Shown: piece by piece, positions 25,433 through 33,496 of the stretch
Numbering within the stretch: the first letter of the stretch is position 1
How the letters are laid out: every line of letters begins with the position of its first letter
Assembly (NCBI GenBank): GCA_008933675.1
Contig: WBUO01000010.1
Coordinates: forward strand, 1 to 44,102
Direction of reading: 5' to 3'
DNA length: 44,102 nucleotides
From: Dechloromonas sp.
GTDB taxonomy: Bacteria; Pseudomonadota; Gammaproteobacteria; Burkholderiales; Rhodocyclaceae
Made by a program: the position numbers and the translations under genes
Notes under the pieces: model-generated
What the model was told of the DNA's origin: nothing
What the model saw: only the letters and a program-made list of their open reading frames with translations
The model's database searches: none

Positions 25433-26402
25433 GGGAGAGAATGCGGCCCATGTTGTCTGGGCTGGTCCGGAACACCGCGGACGGTCCATAGTGGCGTGCC
25501 ACTGTCGCAAACGCGGAGTCAAAATCACGTGCCCAGAAAATCAAAGCAGGACCGATACTGCTCATCGCAACGGCATCGCATCCGATCGACGCGAGATGAG
25601 ATGCGCATGTGCGAACGGCCTGTCCGTAGAGATCAATCTCGGCGCTTTTCCATGCACAGAGTTGCAGGGTGTTGATTGATGCACAGAAAGTATCGTAGTT
25701 GCGGGACCGTACGGCTACCAGCGCACCGAATAGAGCGTGGTACGTGATCTCGTAGACGTCTGCTGCCGGCAACGGTAGCTGCCGGGAGAAAAATCCCTGT
25801 TCTTGCTCCAGGGAAAGTGCTGAGGTACCGGGCGGAATAAGGACGCCCATGGGCCAATCCATCATGTTAAGACGCGCCATCTCTAAGGGAGGCTCATCCA
25901 CCTCGTCGGTGGCGTCCGACCCAACGATGGAGGCGGGATTAAATTGTCTACCCGCATCGAAGATGAAGCCCCCCGAGAAATAGCTGCTCAAGCCGATACC
26001 CGACGCACCACCGCGCCCGCAATGGGCGCGCAGATACTCAGGACTCTCGCTAAGGCCGTTCAGCAAGAAGAGCGATTCCACGCAGGCCAAAGCCACGGCG
26101 GTTCCCGTGCCAAAGCCGAAGTGCCGCTTCGGCAGTTGGACTTCCACCAAACGCACTCCCTGTGTCAACTGCCGCTGTTTCATGAGACGTACTAGGCGTT
26201 GGGTGAGCCTCATGATCTCGGCGGAGGGGTAGCCGCATGACGTCAGGGCGTGCAGATCAACAACTGGGTCAGCCTTAAAGGCGAGGGTCGAGCGCGGCTC
26301 GGTAATACTAAAGCCCACGCCGCCATTGCGACGATAGCCTGCGAACCCGAGGTCAATCAACGTGAGATGTACACGTGACGGGACGCTCACACGAATGATC
26401 AT
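25425..26402 (-). CDS. GHMP-family kinase resembling beta-ribofuranosylaminobenzene 5'-phosphate synthase
   Basis: 325 residues. The N-terminus SVPSRVHLTLIDLGFAGYRR plus NGGVGFSITEP fits the beta-RFAP synthase branch of the GHMP fold. So do the phosphate-binding loop KRHFGFGTGTAVALA (about residues 92-106) and GRGGASGIGLSSYFSGGFIF (about 129-148). In methanogens and some bacteria beta-RFAP synthase joins PRPP and p-aminobenzoate to start methanopterin synthesis; other members phosphorylate small molecules. No other methanopterin gene is visible. The ATG overlaps the stop of the membrane-protein gene (ATGA), and its own end overlaps the pyrophosphatase gene. In this setting it may act on a nucleotide or pentose phosphate; the substrate is unknown. 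Confidence 0.75.
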   Translation of the reverse strand: MIIRVSVPSRVHLTLIDLGFAGYRRNGGVGFSITEPRSTLAFKADPVVDLHALTSCGYPSAEIMRLTQRLVRLMKQRQLTQGVRLVEVQLPKRHFGFGTGTAVALACVESLFLLNGLSESPEYLRAHCGRGGASGIGLSSYFSGGFIFDAGRQFNPASIVGSDATDEVDEPPLEMARLNMMDWPMGVLIPPGTSALSLEQEQGFFSRQLPLPAADVYEITYHALFGALVAVRSRNYDTFCASINTLQLCAWKSAEIDLYGQAVRTCASHLASIGCDAVAMSSIGPALIFWARDFDSAFATVARHYGPSAVFRTSPDNMGRILSHD

Positions 26403-27154
26403 GTCGCAATCTTAAATGGCGGCATCTGCTCCAACGACGTGGCGGCATTCCAAGTCTCATCGAAGTAATTCAAATACGATGCCGCGTAGGGGCTGCTGTT
26501 ATACACATGCAGTGCCGGCGTGTGCCTACTCTTCACCCCCGGCAGCACCGGGCCCACCACGAGCTCATTGTCCGCGCGCACAAACGAGGCGATGGGGGTG
26601 GCATCGAAGTAACGGACATTGAAGTTTTGATATTTGGCCGCAAGGCTCTCGAAGTTCTCACGGTTTACATGGCATTTGTTCTTGTCGTCGGCTCCGAGCT
26701 GCTCAGGCGCCGCCACAAGAATGCGGACCTGTACGCCATTCTTCAGTGCCTGTTCCAGCGTGTGCTTCTCGAGCTTCGGTGAGTTAAGGTCGGCAAAATC
26801 CTGCATTAGGCGTGTCGCTGTTAAGCCCAGAACATCCACCTGGGAGCGTGCCGCCTGAATGAGCGTGCCATAGTAGGTTTCCTCGTCGCGTGTTGTTAAC
26901 ACGTTCTCGACGCCCATGCGTCGGAAACGGTCGATTGCTTTTGCATCGGCCCAACTGAGACAGAATTGGGCAAGTGTGACGACCAGACCGGAGACCAAAC
27001 CTGTTGCGAAGACCCACAGCGGCCCCTCTTCCGCCAAAATGGTCTTGTTGGTCATGTTGATGCTGATCGCGCCGAAAACAATCAGCAAGAGGATTGTGAC
27101 GATAACGATGGCCCAAGGCATCGAGATAGATAGTTTCTTACTATAAAGACTCAT
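26399..27154 (-). CDS. Membrane protein with two TM segments and a phospholipase-D-like cytoplasmic domain
   Basis: 251 residues, with GGGGAACC before ATG 27154. Two membrane segments (about 12-34 and 45-65) form a hairpin. The rest resembles one repeat of the phospholipase D superfamily: YYGTLIQAARSQVDVLGLTA, a basic helix LEQALKNGVQVRILVAAPE, and HTPALHVYNSSPYAASYLNY near the end. I do not find an H-x-K-x4-D catalytic motif, so it may sense or bind rather than cut. It overlaps the methyltransferase gene upstream (ATGA) and the GHMP gene downstream. Membrane effectors are common in defence operons, but an effector role here is only a suggestion. Confidence 0.65.
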   Translation of the reverse strand: MSLYSKKLSISMPWAIVIVTILLLIVFGAISINMTNKTILAEEGPLWVFATGLVSGLVVTLAQFCLSWADAKAIDRFRRMGVENVLTTRDEETYYGTLIQAARSQVDVLGLTATRLMQDFADLNSPKLEKHTLEQALKNGVQVRILVAAPEQLGADDKNKCHVNRENFESLAAKYQNFNVRYFDATPIASFVRADNELVVGPVLPGVKSRHTPALHVYNSSPYAASYLNYFDETWNAATSLEQMPPFKIAT

Positions 27155-28341
27155 GGTTCCCCAATCAGCAACAGATCACAGAATTTTTGCTTGGACAACG
27201 CACGGCCGTAGGCGCGGCGGGACAGGTGCACGTGACTAAAATTATCACTGAACAAGGCAAACAGCTCCTCCTCGGAGGGATATTCGCCCGAGACGTAGGA
27301 TAGTGCGAACTTGGCCTTGCTATGCTTCTGGATTAGTGCCTCGATATTTTTTATAAGGGCTGTCTTGTCCGTCCATTCGTTGATCGTCGACGTTTGAATC
27401 CGTCGCAGACGGTCACCAGCATCGAGCAACAGGGGCCATTCCTCGTACCGCGCCAAGCCCTCAAGAAAGTGATAGCGCGACAAATAGGATTCGGTGGCCC
27501 GCGCCCGCTTGAAATAAGGCGGATCGATATAGACGAAGTCGTAGCCTGGGGCGATGTCTTCGGCAGCTCCGCCGGCAGTGACTCTGATGTTACTGCCAAG
27601 GCTAGGCTGCATCTGCTGCACTTCCTCGAAGGTGCTCAGAATATGCTCGGCGAAGCTTTTCTCCCACGTAGTGCGGTTCCCGAACTGCACCTCGACCTGA
27701 GACTGGCGCAACTTGAGATTGGCGCGGTGGAACAGATTATAGGGACGCTTCTTAAGGCAGGCCTGGAACAGGCAATGGAGAAGCAGATCCTTGCAAGCCG
27801 GCTCGACGTGGGCAAGCGCGACCATGAAGCCGTCGAGCCAGGCATTCTCCTCGTCGGTAAAGTAGAGGTCAGCAAACGTGGCGTGGATGAAGCCGGGGTG
27901 CGGCTGGATCGCCCGTAGGATGGAGGCTACATCCGCTACGGAGAGCTGCATCTTGGCCGGGGAAAACAGGGCACGCGCTGAAATCGTGTTGAACTGAAAA
28001 GCGTCGTTGTAGGTGACGTCCCAGCCAAGTTGAGACAGCAAGTGCGAAACCGCACCCGTCCCGCCAAAGGCATCAAGTGCGGTGCATCCCTCGACTCGCA
28101 CAAACTCCTCACGCAACCAATCCATTTGCCGCCGCTTGCTGCCGTAGTACCGCGTGGTGGGAAACGGACTTGGCTGGCCGAATGTCGCAGAGGCCTCCCC
28201 CGACGGTAGTTGTTCTTCATCGCTGGACCATCGCGATAGCCCGCTCGACGCCGGGAAAATGGAAAACACCTGATTGTCGACGGCTAGATCCTCAGCTTCC
28301 CTTAATTCGGCAATTTCGGTCTGCATAGGCATTGACTTCAC
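27151..28341 (-). CDS. D12-class DNA adenine-N6 methyltransferase
   Basis: 396 residues from GTG 28341, chosen because GGAAGG lies 7 bp upstream; ATGs at 28332 and 28326 are closer than is usual. After about 60 unassigned residues come the D12-class landmarks: FPTTRYYGSKRRQMDWL, then ALDAFGGTGAVSHLL (AdoMet loop, near residue 95), and the catalytic DFVYIDPPYFKRA with DPPY near 273. These enzymes methylate the N6 of adenine in DNA at a short target. No restriction endonuclease is adjacent. Instead it heads a tightly overlapping operon with a membrane PLD-like protein, a GHMP kinase and an NTP pyrophosphatase/kinase fusion. Confidence 0.85.
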   Translation of the reverse strand: MKSMPMQTEIAELREAEDLAVDNQVFSIFPASSGLSRWSSDEEQLPSGEASATFGQPSPFPTTRYYGSKRRQMDWLREEFVRVEGCTALDAFGGTGAVSHLLSQLGWDVTYNDAFQFNTISARALFSPAKMQLSVADVASILRAIQPHPGFIHATFADLYFTDEENAWLDGFMVALAHVEPACKDLLLHCLFQACLKKRPYNLFHRANLKLRQSQVEVQFGNRTTWEKSFAEHILSTFEEVQQMQPSLGSNIRVTAGGAAEDIAPGYDFVYIDPPYFKRARATESYLSRYHFLEGLARYEEWPLLLDAGDRLRRIQTSTINEWTDKTALIKNIEALIQKHSKAKFALSYVSGEYPSEEELFALFSDNFSHVHLSRRAYGRALSKQKFCDLLLIGEP

Positions 28342-28864
28342 GCATACACCTTCCGCTGCTCCATCGATGTAGGCGCGAGGGGGGAGGTAATGGACTCTTG
28401 AGGATTCGTTAAGACCAAGAGTATTGCACAGGATACCCCTGTTGGAGACTCTGCCAATGGGCAGATATTCAGAGCGAGCGTCGTTCGAGGGGCTGGGCTG
28501 CTAGCCGAGGCATTGGCATCTTAGGCACACGCAGGGCGAGTTGGTTGCGATTGGGAGAAAATTAAGCGAACGCCCCAAGAAGACCTTAGGGTGGAGAACT
28601 CCCGCTATCATGCATCGACAGGTTGGATCCTCCATCGATAGCGCCAGTTCTTCGAGCAGAAAAGCCGTCATTAGATAGAGTGATCAGGCACGCACCTAAA
28701 TAATGCCCGTTTTCCGACTTGGCGCAGACATCAAGGGGAAGGGGTAGCTATGACCAGATTGGCGCCAGCAGTCACTAAGCATTCAAATCTGAAAGGCAGC
28801 AACTAGCCTGAAACAGACTTTCTCGAATAATGCTGTGGTGACTGCTTTGGCCGATCAACGGACC
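28342..28864. other. Upstream region of the methyltransferase operon, no supported gene
   Basis: About 520 bp with no convincing coding frame on either strand. The promoter of the minus-strand operon must lie here, but I see no clear -35/-10 pair or operator. The part next to 28865 may be further decayed recombinase sequence. Confidence 0.3.
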
Positions 28865-29112
28865 GTGGCGACAGGCGGCTCGACGAGCACCTACGCGATA
28901 TACGAGGATGGGCGGCGGGCACCCATCATCAATGAGCCTCGATCGTAGGGCGCCTTCTGCAGCGGAAGTTCGCTGATCGCCCAATCGATATTGCCAGGCT
29001 GCGCCCCGAGGACATTCCCCGGTTCCTTGCTGACCATCTGAACGTGTGCCAAACGCCATCCGCCATTGCGTTTGGGGCGTTGCCCGAGGTTTGGTATTTA
29101 GTGGCGCCTGCT
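28865..29112 (+). pseudogene. Decayed fragment of a tyrosine recombinase N-terminal domain
   Basis: One plus-strand frame reads RRLDEHLRDIRGWAAGTHHQ, then a TGA stop (28932-28934), then ASIVGRLLQRKFADRPIDI, ARLRPEDIPRFLADHLNVC and QTPSAIAFGALPEV. This is the pattern of the N-terminal SAM-like core-binding domain of integrases, especially those of recombinase-in-trio elements (helix, GRLL..F..PID...L.P.D...F....). There is no start codon, the frame is interrupted, and the catalytic half is missing. It records an older insertion next to the methyltransferase operon. An overlapping 173-residue minus frame is its antisense shadow. Confidence 0.6.
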
Positions 29113-29204
29113 GTTTGTAATGTGTCTTGCATCCATGCCCGTTAGCGTACAGTAGAAGCTTCTTTGAGAATCCATTGCCCACCGGCAGTAGAAAGGGGTC
29201 GAGA

Positions 29205-29336
29205 ATGGCGATTGAATCCATGGTTGTTCTGGCCTTGGCCACTGCCTTCCTGGTCGGTCTTGCCTGGTACGCATCGAAGCATAGGGCAGAAGACAAAGCT
29301 TCGCGCGGTCCTCATATGCCGAAACCCCTAGAGTAA
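29205..29336 (+). CDS. Tiny single-pass membrane protein, 43 residues
   Basis: ATG 29205 follows AAGGGG at about 7 bp. The protein has one hydrophobic segment (about residues 6-23, VVLALATAFLVGLAWYA) and then a short charged tail rich in Lys, Arg and Pro. It somewhat recalls CcoQ-like small oxidase subunits, but no oxidase gene is near. Several equally small membrane proteins lie in the next 4.5 kb. The length and lack of a known family limit confidence. Confidence 0.4.
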   Translation: MAIESMVVLALATAFLVGLAWYASKHRAEDKASRGPHMPKPLE

Positions 29337-29772
29337 CTACCCAATCAACGCACACCCAGCAATGCTGCGGTGGGTATGTCCCATCATTAGGTCGCCAAAG
29401 CGAATCACTTTATTGTGAGGTTCTTTGTGGCGACTGCGGATTACTGTTCCTGCTTGACACCCGCCTCCGTCAGGCATGCTGCGAGGAATCGAAATCGCTG
29501 CTGCTGAATGCCGACTGCAGATGCGCCGCTTTCGCTGTAACACAAGGCGTCCGCTGCGGTCTGCATAAGGCAGAGAGGAGCGGAAATTGGCGCTACCCCC
29601 CTGCTCCATTTCGTTTTGACATTACCCCCCATCGATCAATTTCGGCCAATCCGAAGTCAGGTTTGGGTGACTGTCGCGCGGTCGCCAAGGTAGTCGCTAC
29701 GTTTCGCTCAACGGAAACCGTAGCTTTCCTCTCTGCCGTACTCCTGCCGCCGCTAGGTGGCCATCATTCGCC
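29337..29772. other. Intergenic stretch with an imperfect hairpin, no supported gene
   Basis: No frame with a ribosome site or recognisable product. CTACGTTTCGCTCAACGGAAACCGTAG at 29697-29723 folds as a 9-bp stem with one bulged C; read on the minus strand it stands about 50 bp past the HicB-like gene and could be its terminator, although no T-run follows. No toxin gene (HicA) is found here, where one might be expected. Confidence 0.35.
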
Positions 29773-29973
29773 TCAATGAACGTCTTGTTCCAATTCGAGC
29801 GAGAACGACAATTCTGGGTCTTCAAAATACACCGTTAGCGCTTCCCGAAGATTGGCCACGGCCTCCGCGTCAGTGTGGCCATCGCTTGCCACCTCCACAT
29901 CCAGACAGCGAGCAACAAACACATCCTCCTCAGGAAAAATTTCATATTTCAATTTGCGTTCGATACTGCTCAT
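29773..29973 (-). CDS. HicB-like antitoxin domain protein without an adjacent HicA
   Basis: 66 residues from ATG 29973; longer starts upstream lack a ribosome site. The sequence LKYEIFPEEDVFVARCLDVE, then VASDGHTDAEAVANLREALT and VYFEDPEL, is the HicB N-terminal fold (an inactive RNase-H-like domain). HicB normally neutralises the HicA mRNA interferase and often has a C-terminal DNA-binding domain, which is missing here. I looked on both sides for HicA (G-x-H and KGSH-type motifs) and found none. It is either a solitary HicB or the remnant of a toxin-antitoxin pair. Confidence 0.65.
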   Translation of the reverse strand: MSSIERKLKYEIFPEEDVFVARCLDVEVASDGHTDAEAVANLREALTVYFEDPELSFSLELEQDVH

Positions 29974-30081
29974 GGTCGTACCTGTTGTACTCGTTTGAAT
30001 TCGGTTCAATAACGACATCACCGAAATGATGCTGCGCTCTCGGCCTGATGAGGAGCGAGGCACAGGGGGCACATGACCGTT

Positions 30082-30516
30082 TCAGCGCGTCGCCTTCGAA
30101 GGTCGTCCAATGCCGATCGTTCCGGTCGTCGGAACGCCGCCCGCAGCAATCCACTGGTCGATCTGATCCTGGTACTCGGCCGGCCCCGAGGCCGAGGTAA
30201 TGCGACCGTAGTCTGGTTTTACATCGGTCACGGCGGTGTGCCAGTGGACCGATTCTCGCAATTCCTTTCCCGCCTTGAAATGCGGCGTCCATTTCGCCGG
30301 AACGCTGACCTTCTTGCCAGTCTTCGGATTCCGACCAACTCGGGCCGGCCGATGATTCAAAGAAAAGCTGCCGAAGCCACGGATCTCTATGCGCCCACCT
30401 TTGGCAAGCGTGCCGGCAATGGCGTCAAGAATGGCCGACACTGACAGATCAGCATCCGCTCTGACTAGCTGAGGAAAGCGATCAGCAAGCATTGAGACGA
30501 GTTCAGATCGGGTCAT
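30082..30516 (-). CDS. IHF-beta-like DNA-bending protein with a C-terminal extension
   Basis: 144 residues. The first 92 match IHF-beta: [17 protein letters not shown] at the start, [16 protein letters not shown], the DNA-inserting arm [18 protein letters not shown], and [13 protein letters not shown]-beta ends near residue 95-100; here about 50 extra residues follow (ending [15 protein letters not shown]), rich in Gly, Thr and Lys. IHF bends DNA at recombination and promoter sites. Lying in an island full of recombinase traces, this may be an element-borne paralogue rather than the housekeeping gene. The partner alpha subunit is not in the window. Confidence 0.8.
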   Translation of the reverse strand: MTRSELVSMLADRFPQLVRADADLSVSAILDAIAGTLAKGGRIEIRGFGSFSLNHRPARVGRNPKTGKKVSVPAKWTPHFKAGKELRESVHWHTAVTDVKPDYGRITSASGPAEYQDQIDQWIAAGGVPTTGTIGIGRPSKATR

Positions 30517-30616
30517 ACGATTCCAGGATGGTGGTTGTTCATTTGACTACAGCGTTCATCAGAGCGTCCGGTTGACTTGCATTCTGCTCTCGCGCAAAGG
30601 TGGTGTGGCACCGTAT

Positions 30617-30865
30617 TCAATCGGTTTTCGATTGCCTCAGCCACTCGACGAGTTTCTGCGCCCTAGCCGACGGCCCATAGGCAATGTGCAGCATGCAAGC
30701 CACGTGTATGGGCAATGGGTTCGTATCGGACTCGTAGCGGCTTCCAGCGCTTTGCTTGACGGCAATTCGCGCCCAGAATTCGTCCTGCTTCATCGCCAGT
30801 TGATGGCGCAGCTGCCGCGCTTGGTGTCCATCGCTGCAAATCAAGGCTGGTCGCTTTTTCGGCAT
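30617..30865 (-). CDS. Small XRE-like helix-turn-helix protein
   Basis: 82 residues from ATG 30865, with GAGGTG 6 bp upstream. The core ARQLRHQLAMKQDEFWARIA followed by VKQSAGSRYESDTNPLP fits an XRE-type helix-turn-helix, in which VKQSAGSRYES would be the recognition helix. The end (YGPSARAQKLVEWLRQ) is a further helix. It may autoregulate or control the neighbouring IHF-like and small genes on the same strand. No partner toxin is evident. Confidence 0.6.
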   Translation of the reverse strand: MPKKRPALICSDGHQARQLRHQLAMKQDEFWARIAVKQSAGSRYESDTNPLPIHVACMLHIAYGPSARAQKLVEWLRQSKTD

Positions 30866-30922
30866 GCTTTTCACCTCGGCCGTTGAGCTCTACGCCAATC
30901 CCATGGCACCACCAGCACAGGA

Positions 30923-31120
30923 TCACTCGTTGTCGTCTGCTTCCAAGTTCTCTGGAACTTGACCCTCAGGGTCACCGGAAACAATTGCGCCTTCATACGA
31001 AGCAAGGGCATTCCACTCTTCCTGATTAAAGGATGGCGGAGCGGCCTGCATGCGATCAATCGCATTCCGAACAAGATCCGATGCATGAGGGACTGGCGTT
31101 CCTTCCAGTCCTGCTGCCAT
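30923..31120 (-). CDS. Small acidic hypothetical protein
   Basis: 65 residues from ATG 31120, which has AAGGAG 7 bp upstream, a strong ribosome site. It is soluble and acidic, ending VPENLEADDNE, with a helical stretch SDLVRNAIDRMQAAPPSF. It lies 57 bp upstream of the XRE-like gene on the same strand, so the two may be co-transcribed. I recognise no family. Confidence 0.5.
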   Translation of the reverse strand: MAAGLEGTPVPHASDLVRNAIDRMQAAPPSFNQEEWNALASYEGAIVSGDPEGQVPENLEADDNE

Positions 31121-31169
31121 GTTTAGCTCCTTCTCCGGGTTGCTCGCAATTTATGCGAGGATTCTTGAA

Positions 31170-31268
31170 TCAGAAGCGCTTGCGTGGGTTTCGTTGGCCA
31201 TACACATACAGGCTGTATCCGGCGCCTGCCGCGACCAGGAGTGATAACAAACCGTAGAAAATCAGCAA
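31170..31268 (-). CDS. Possible 32-residue membrane peptide
   Basis: A short frame reading LLIFYGLLSLLVAAGAGYSL and then VYGQRNPRKRF: one hydrophobic segment followed by a basic tail. The only usable start is TTG 31268 with a distant GGAG. The membrane-plus-basic-tail pattern matches other tiny proteins in this region. It could be chance. Confidence 0.2.
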   Translation of the reverse strand: MLIFYGLLSLLVAAGAGYSLYVYGQRNPRKRF

Positions 31269-31446
31269 TTCAGTTATCTCTTCTCCAATTTGCCCGCGAC
31301 CCCAGATTCAGGCTGACGTAGCCCTGCCTTACATAGGGATAGGCGGCGCCAGTAATATCAGTGTATCAGCCTCTACTTTGCCTCTCTACCCGTGAGTCGC
31401 AAGATGGGCGAAACGCAAAACCTAACCGTCAATTCAGGAAAATTCG

Positions 31447-31701
31447 ATGCACTGGGCCTCTATCCTCACTGCGCTTGCGTTGGCTTCGATCTCCGCATTC
31501 CTTGTCGCTTTCCAGGGCTGGAGCGTGCAACCGGCATTGCTGGTTTCGGGCGGGATTGCGGTGGTCCTGATCTTGGTATTGATTGGCATATTGATGAGTC
31601 TGAGCAAACCGGAACATCGGCGGGGCCTGGCGCGTGAAATACTTGTAGCCATGCAGGGTGAGTTCAAAGAGATGCTCCGCCACATGCGAATAAAGCGCTG
31701 A
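31447..31701 (+). CDS. Small membrane protein with two TM segments
   Basis: 84 residues, with AGGA about 8 bp before the ATG. Two hydrophobic segments (about 3-22 and 28-50) are followed by a positively charged helix (KPEHRRGLAREILVAMQGEF) ending MRIKR, so the C-terminus should be cytoplasmic. No family is recognised. It stands alone between the small-gene cluster and the broken umuC. Confidence 0.5.
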   Translation: MHWASILTALALASISAFLVAFQGWSVQPALLVSGGIAVVLILVLIGILMSLSKPEHRRGLAREILVAMQGEFKEMLRHMRIKR

Positions 31702-31798
31702 CCTAATCTAGCCGCCAGCCTTTCCGGTACGTGCCGGACTGTTGTGTGTCATCTGGGACTCACGTGCAAGCAGGGATTGCTAAGCATTCATCGGTACG

Positions 31799-32998
31799 TC
31801 AGGCATGAGTCCCTGACCCAACCTTCACCAATCCCGCCCACTCCGTCGTGTAGCGCGGTGACAGACGCTCCCGCCGCATTAGCCAGGGCTTCTCCATCCC
31901 TTCTACCGCCAGGCGCAACGAGCCACAACCATATCGCGCATTGATGGCATCCACGGTGTGCATGAGCCGGTCATCACCCACCTTCGTTTCCTTCGTCGGC
32001 ATAAACAAGCCCAACTGCTGACTCGCCCGCGGCACGATCTCCATCAAGGTAATTCCCGCCTTGTGATAGCCGTATCCCGGGCGATAGATCCGCTTCAGGA
32101 TCTGCAGTGTCCAGCGCGTCAGCACCCGGCTATCGGCACTCGCCTCGGGCAAGGCAAGGGTCACGGCACGTTGATACTGCGGCACCTCCGGTTTGAAGAT
32201 ATTGGTTCGCACAGAGACCTGGACAGCGCCCGCCAGCCCGTCCTGATCCCGCAGTTTCTCGGCAGCCCGCGCCGTATAACTAGCCACCGCCTCTTCAAGT
32301 TCGGCAAGGGAATAGATCAGCGTACCGAACGACCGACTGCACATGATCTGCTGCCGTTCCGGCACCACCTCTTCCAGGCTGATGCAGGACACGCCGCGCA
32401 GTTCCATGACCGTGCGTTCGAGCACCACGGAGAATCGATTACGCAGGGTTCTGGCATCACACTCCCGCAATTGCCGAACATTCTGGATACCCATGTCTTC
32501 CAAGGCAGCCGAGAGCTTTCGTCCGACGCCCCAGACTTCGCCGACAGCGATACCGTCGAACAGCGCCGTCAACTCGCCCTCGCACAGCACCGTGAAATCG
32601 CAAACGCCATCCGAACCGGCCAGCGCTTTCTTGGCGCAGTGATTGGCCAGCTTGGCCAGGGTCTTGGTCGGACCGATTCCGACGCAGACGGCTAGTCCCA
32701 ACCAGTCGGCAACGCGTTGCCGGATCTCGACACCATAAGCGTGATAGCCCCAGCGGGCGAAACCGGATAAGTCCAGGAAGCTCTCATCAATGCTGTACAC
32801 CTCGACGTTCGGCGAGTAGTCGGCGAGCACCTCGGCCACCCGGTTGCTCATGTCGGCGTACAGGGCGTAGTTCGAACTGAAGGCGACGATGCCATAGCGC
32901 CGAGCGTCCGCCTGAATCTTGAACCAGGGCGCCCCCATGGGGATGCCCAGATCTTTCGCTTCCTTGGAGCGGGCGATGACACAACCGTCGTTGTTTCT
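31799..32998 (-). pseudogene. umuC: 5'-truncated umuC (Y-family DNA polymerase V subunit)
   Basis: The frame matches UmuC from NNDGCVIARSKEAKDLGIPM onwards (32998 downward), through VEVYSIDESFLDLSGF (the catalytic D-E pair), VCVGIGPTKTLAKLANHCAK, the helix-hairpin-helix VWGVGRKL, and the usual C-terminus. UmuC is about 420 residues and begins with a stretch containing the first catalytic aspartate (usually FALVDCNNFYVSCE). Here those first 35 or so residues are absent. The similarity stops at 32995-32998, and an in-frame TAA lies at 33008-33010. No umuD precedes it. Translation from ATG 32938 would give 379 residues lacking a metal-binding aspartate. It is most likely an inactive remnant cut by a rearrangement. 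Confidence 0.8.
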
Positions 32999-33496
32999 GA
33001 ATGACGCTTACTGTTAGTAATCCAGTAACACCCCGAAAATCAAAGACGTTGAAGAACTAACGAATTTCCCGAGAAATCGAGAGCAACACAATGCTCCTCC
33101 TCAAGAAAATTGCTCATCATCCATGATGACACCGAATCGGGTAGCTGACTCAAATCGATCCAATTCTGCCATTGGTACTCCGAGGTACCCAACGGCAGGT
33201 AACTGAGTCGAGCAACCATACAATTCGACTATCTACCGACAGCAACTCGGCCATTGGTTTGCCTCCCAAGCTACGTCAGCATGTGGCCGGTTACAGCCTG
33301 GGGCGGTACCGGACGGTCCTGAACGCCAAGCATAACCGCCCATTTGGCCCGCACTTCACCGCTGCTGACGGTGGCCGCAGCGACTTGGTCGAGTCGTTGA
33401 AGGCTGTACTCACCGCATCCAAAACTACGTATTTGATTTTCTTGCCTACCCATACCCACGTCTCCTTCGCAGGGACTTAGCTGAACACGGGACTCG
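32999..33496. other. Rearranged intergenic DNA upstream of the broken umuC
   Basis: This stretch replaces the expected umuD and umuC 5' end. Overlapping open frames on both strands (33172-33480 plus, 33271-33642 minus) have no ribosome sites and no motif I can name. I find no insertion-sequence ends or target duplication. It is probably old, decayed mobile DNA. Confidence 0.3.

Noticed and set aside
28775-29296. 173-residue minus frame
   Set aside because: It lies antisense to a plus-strand recombinase relic whose protein text matches integrase core-binding domains.
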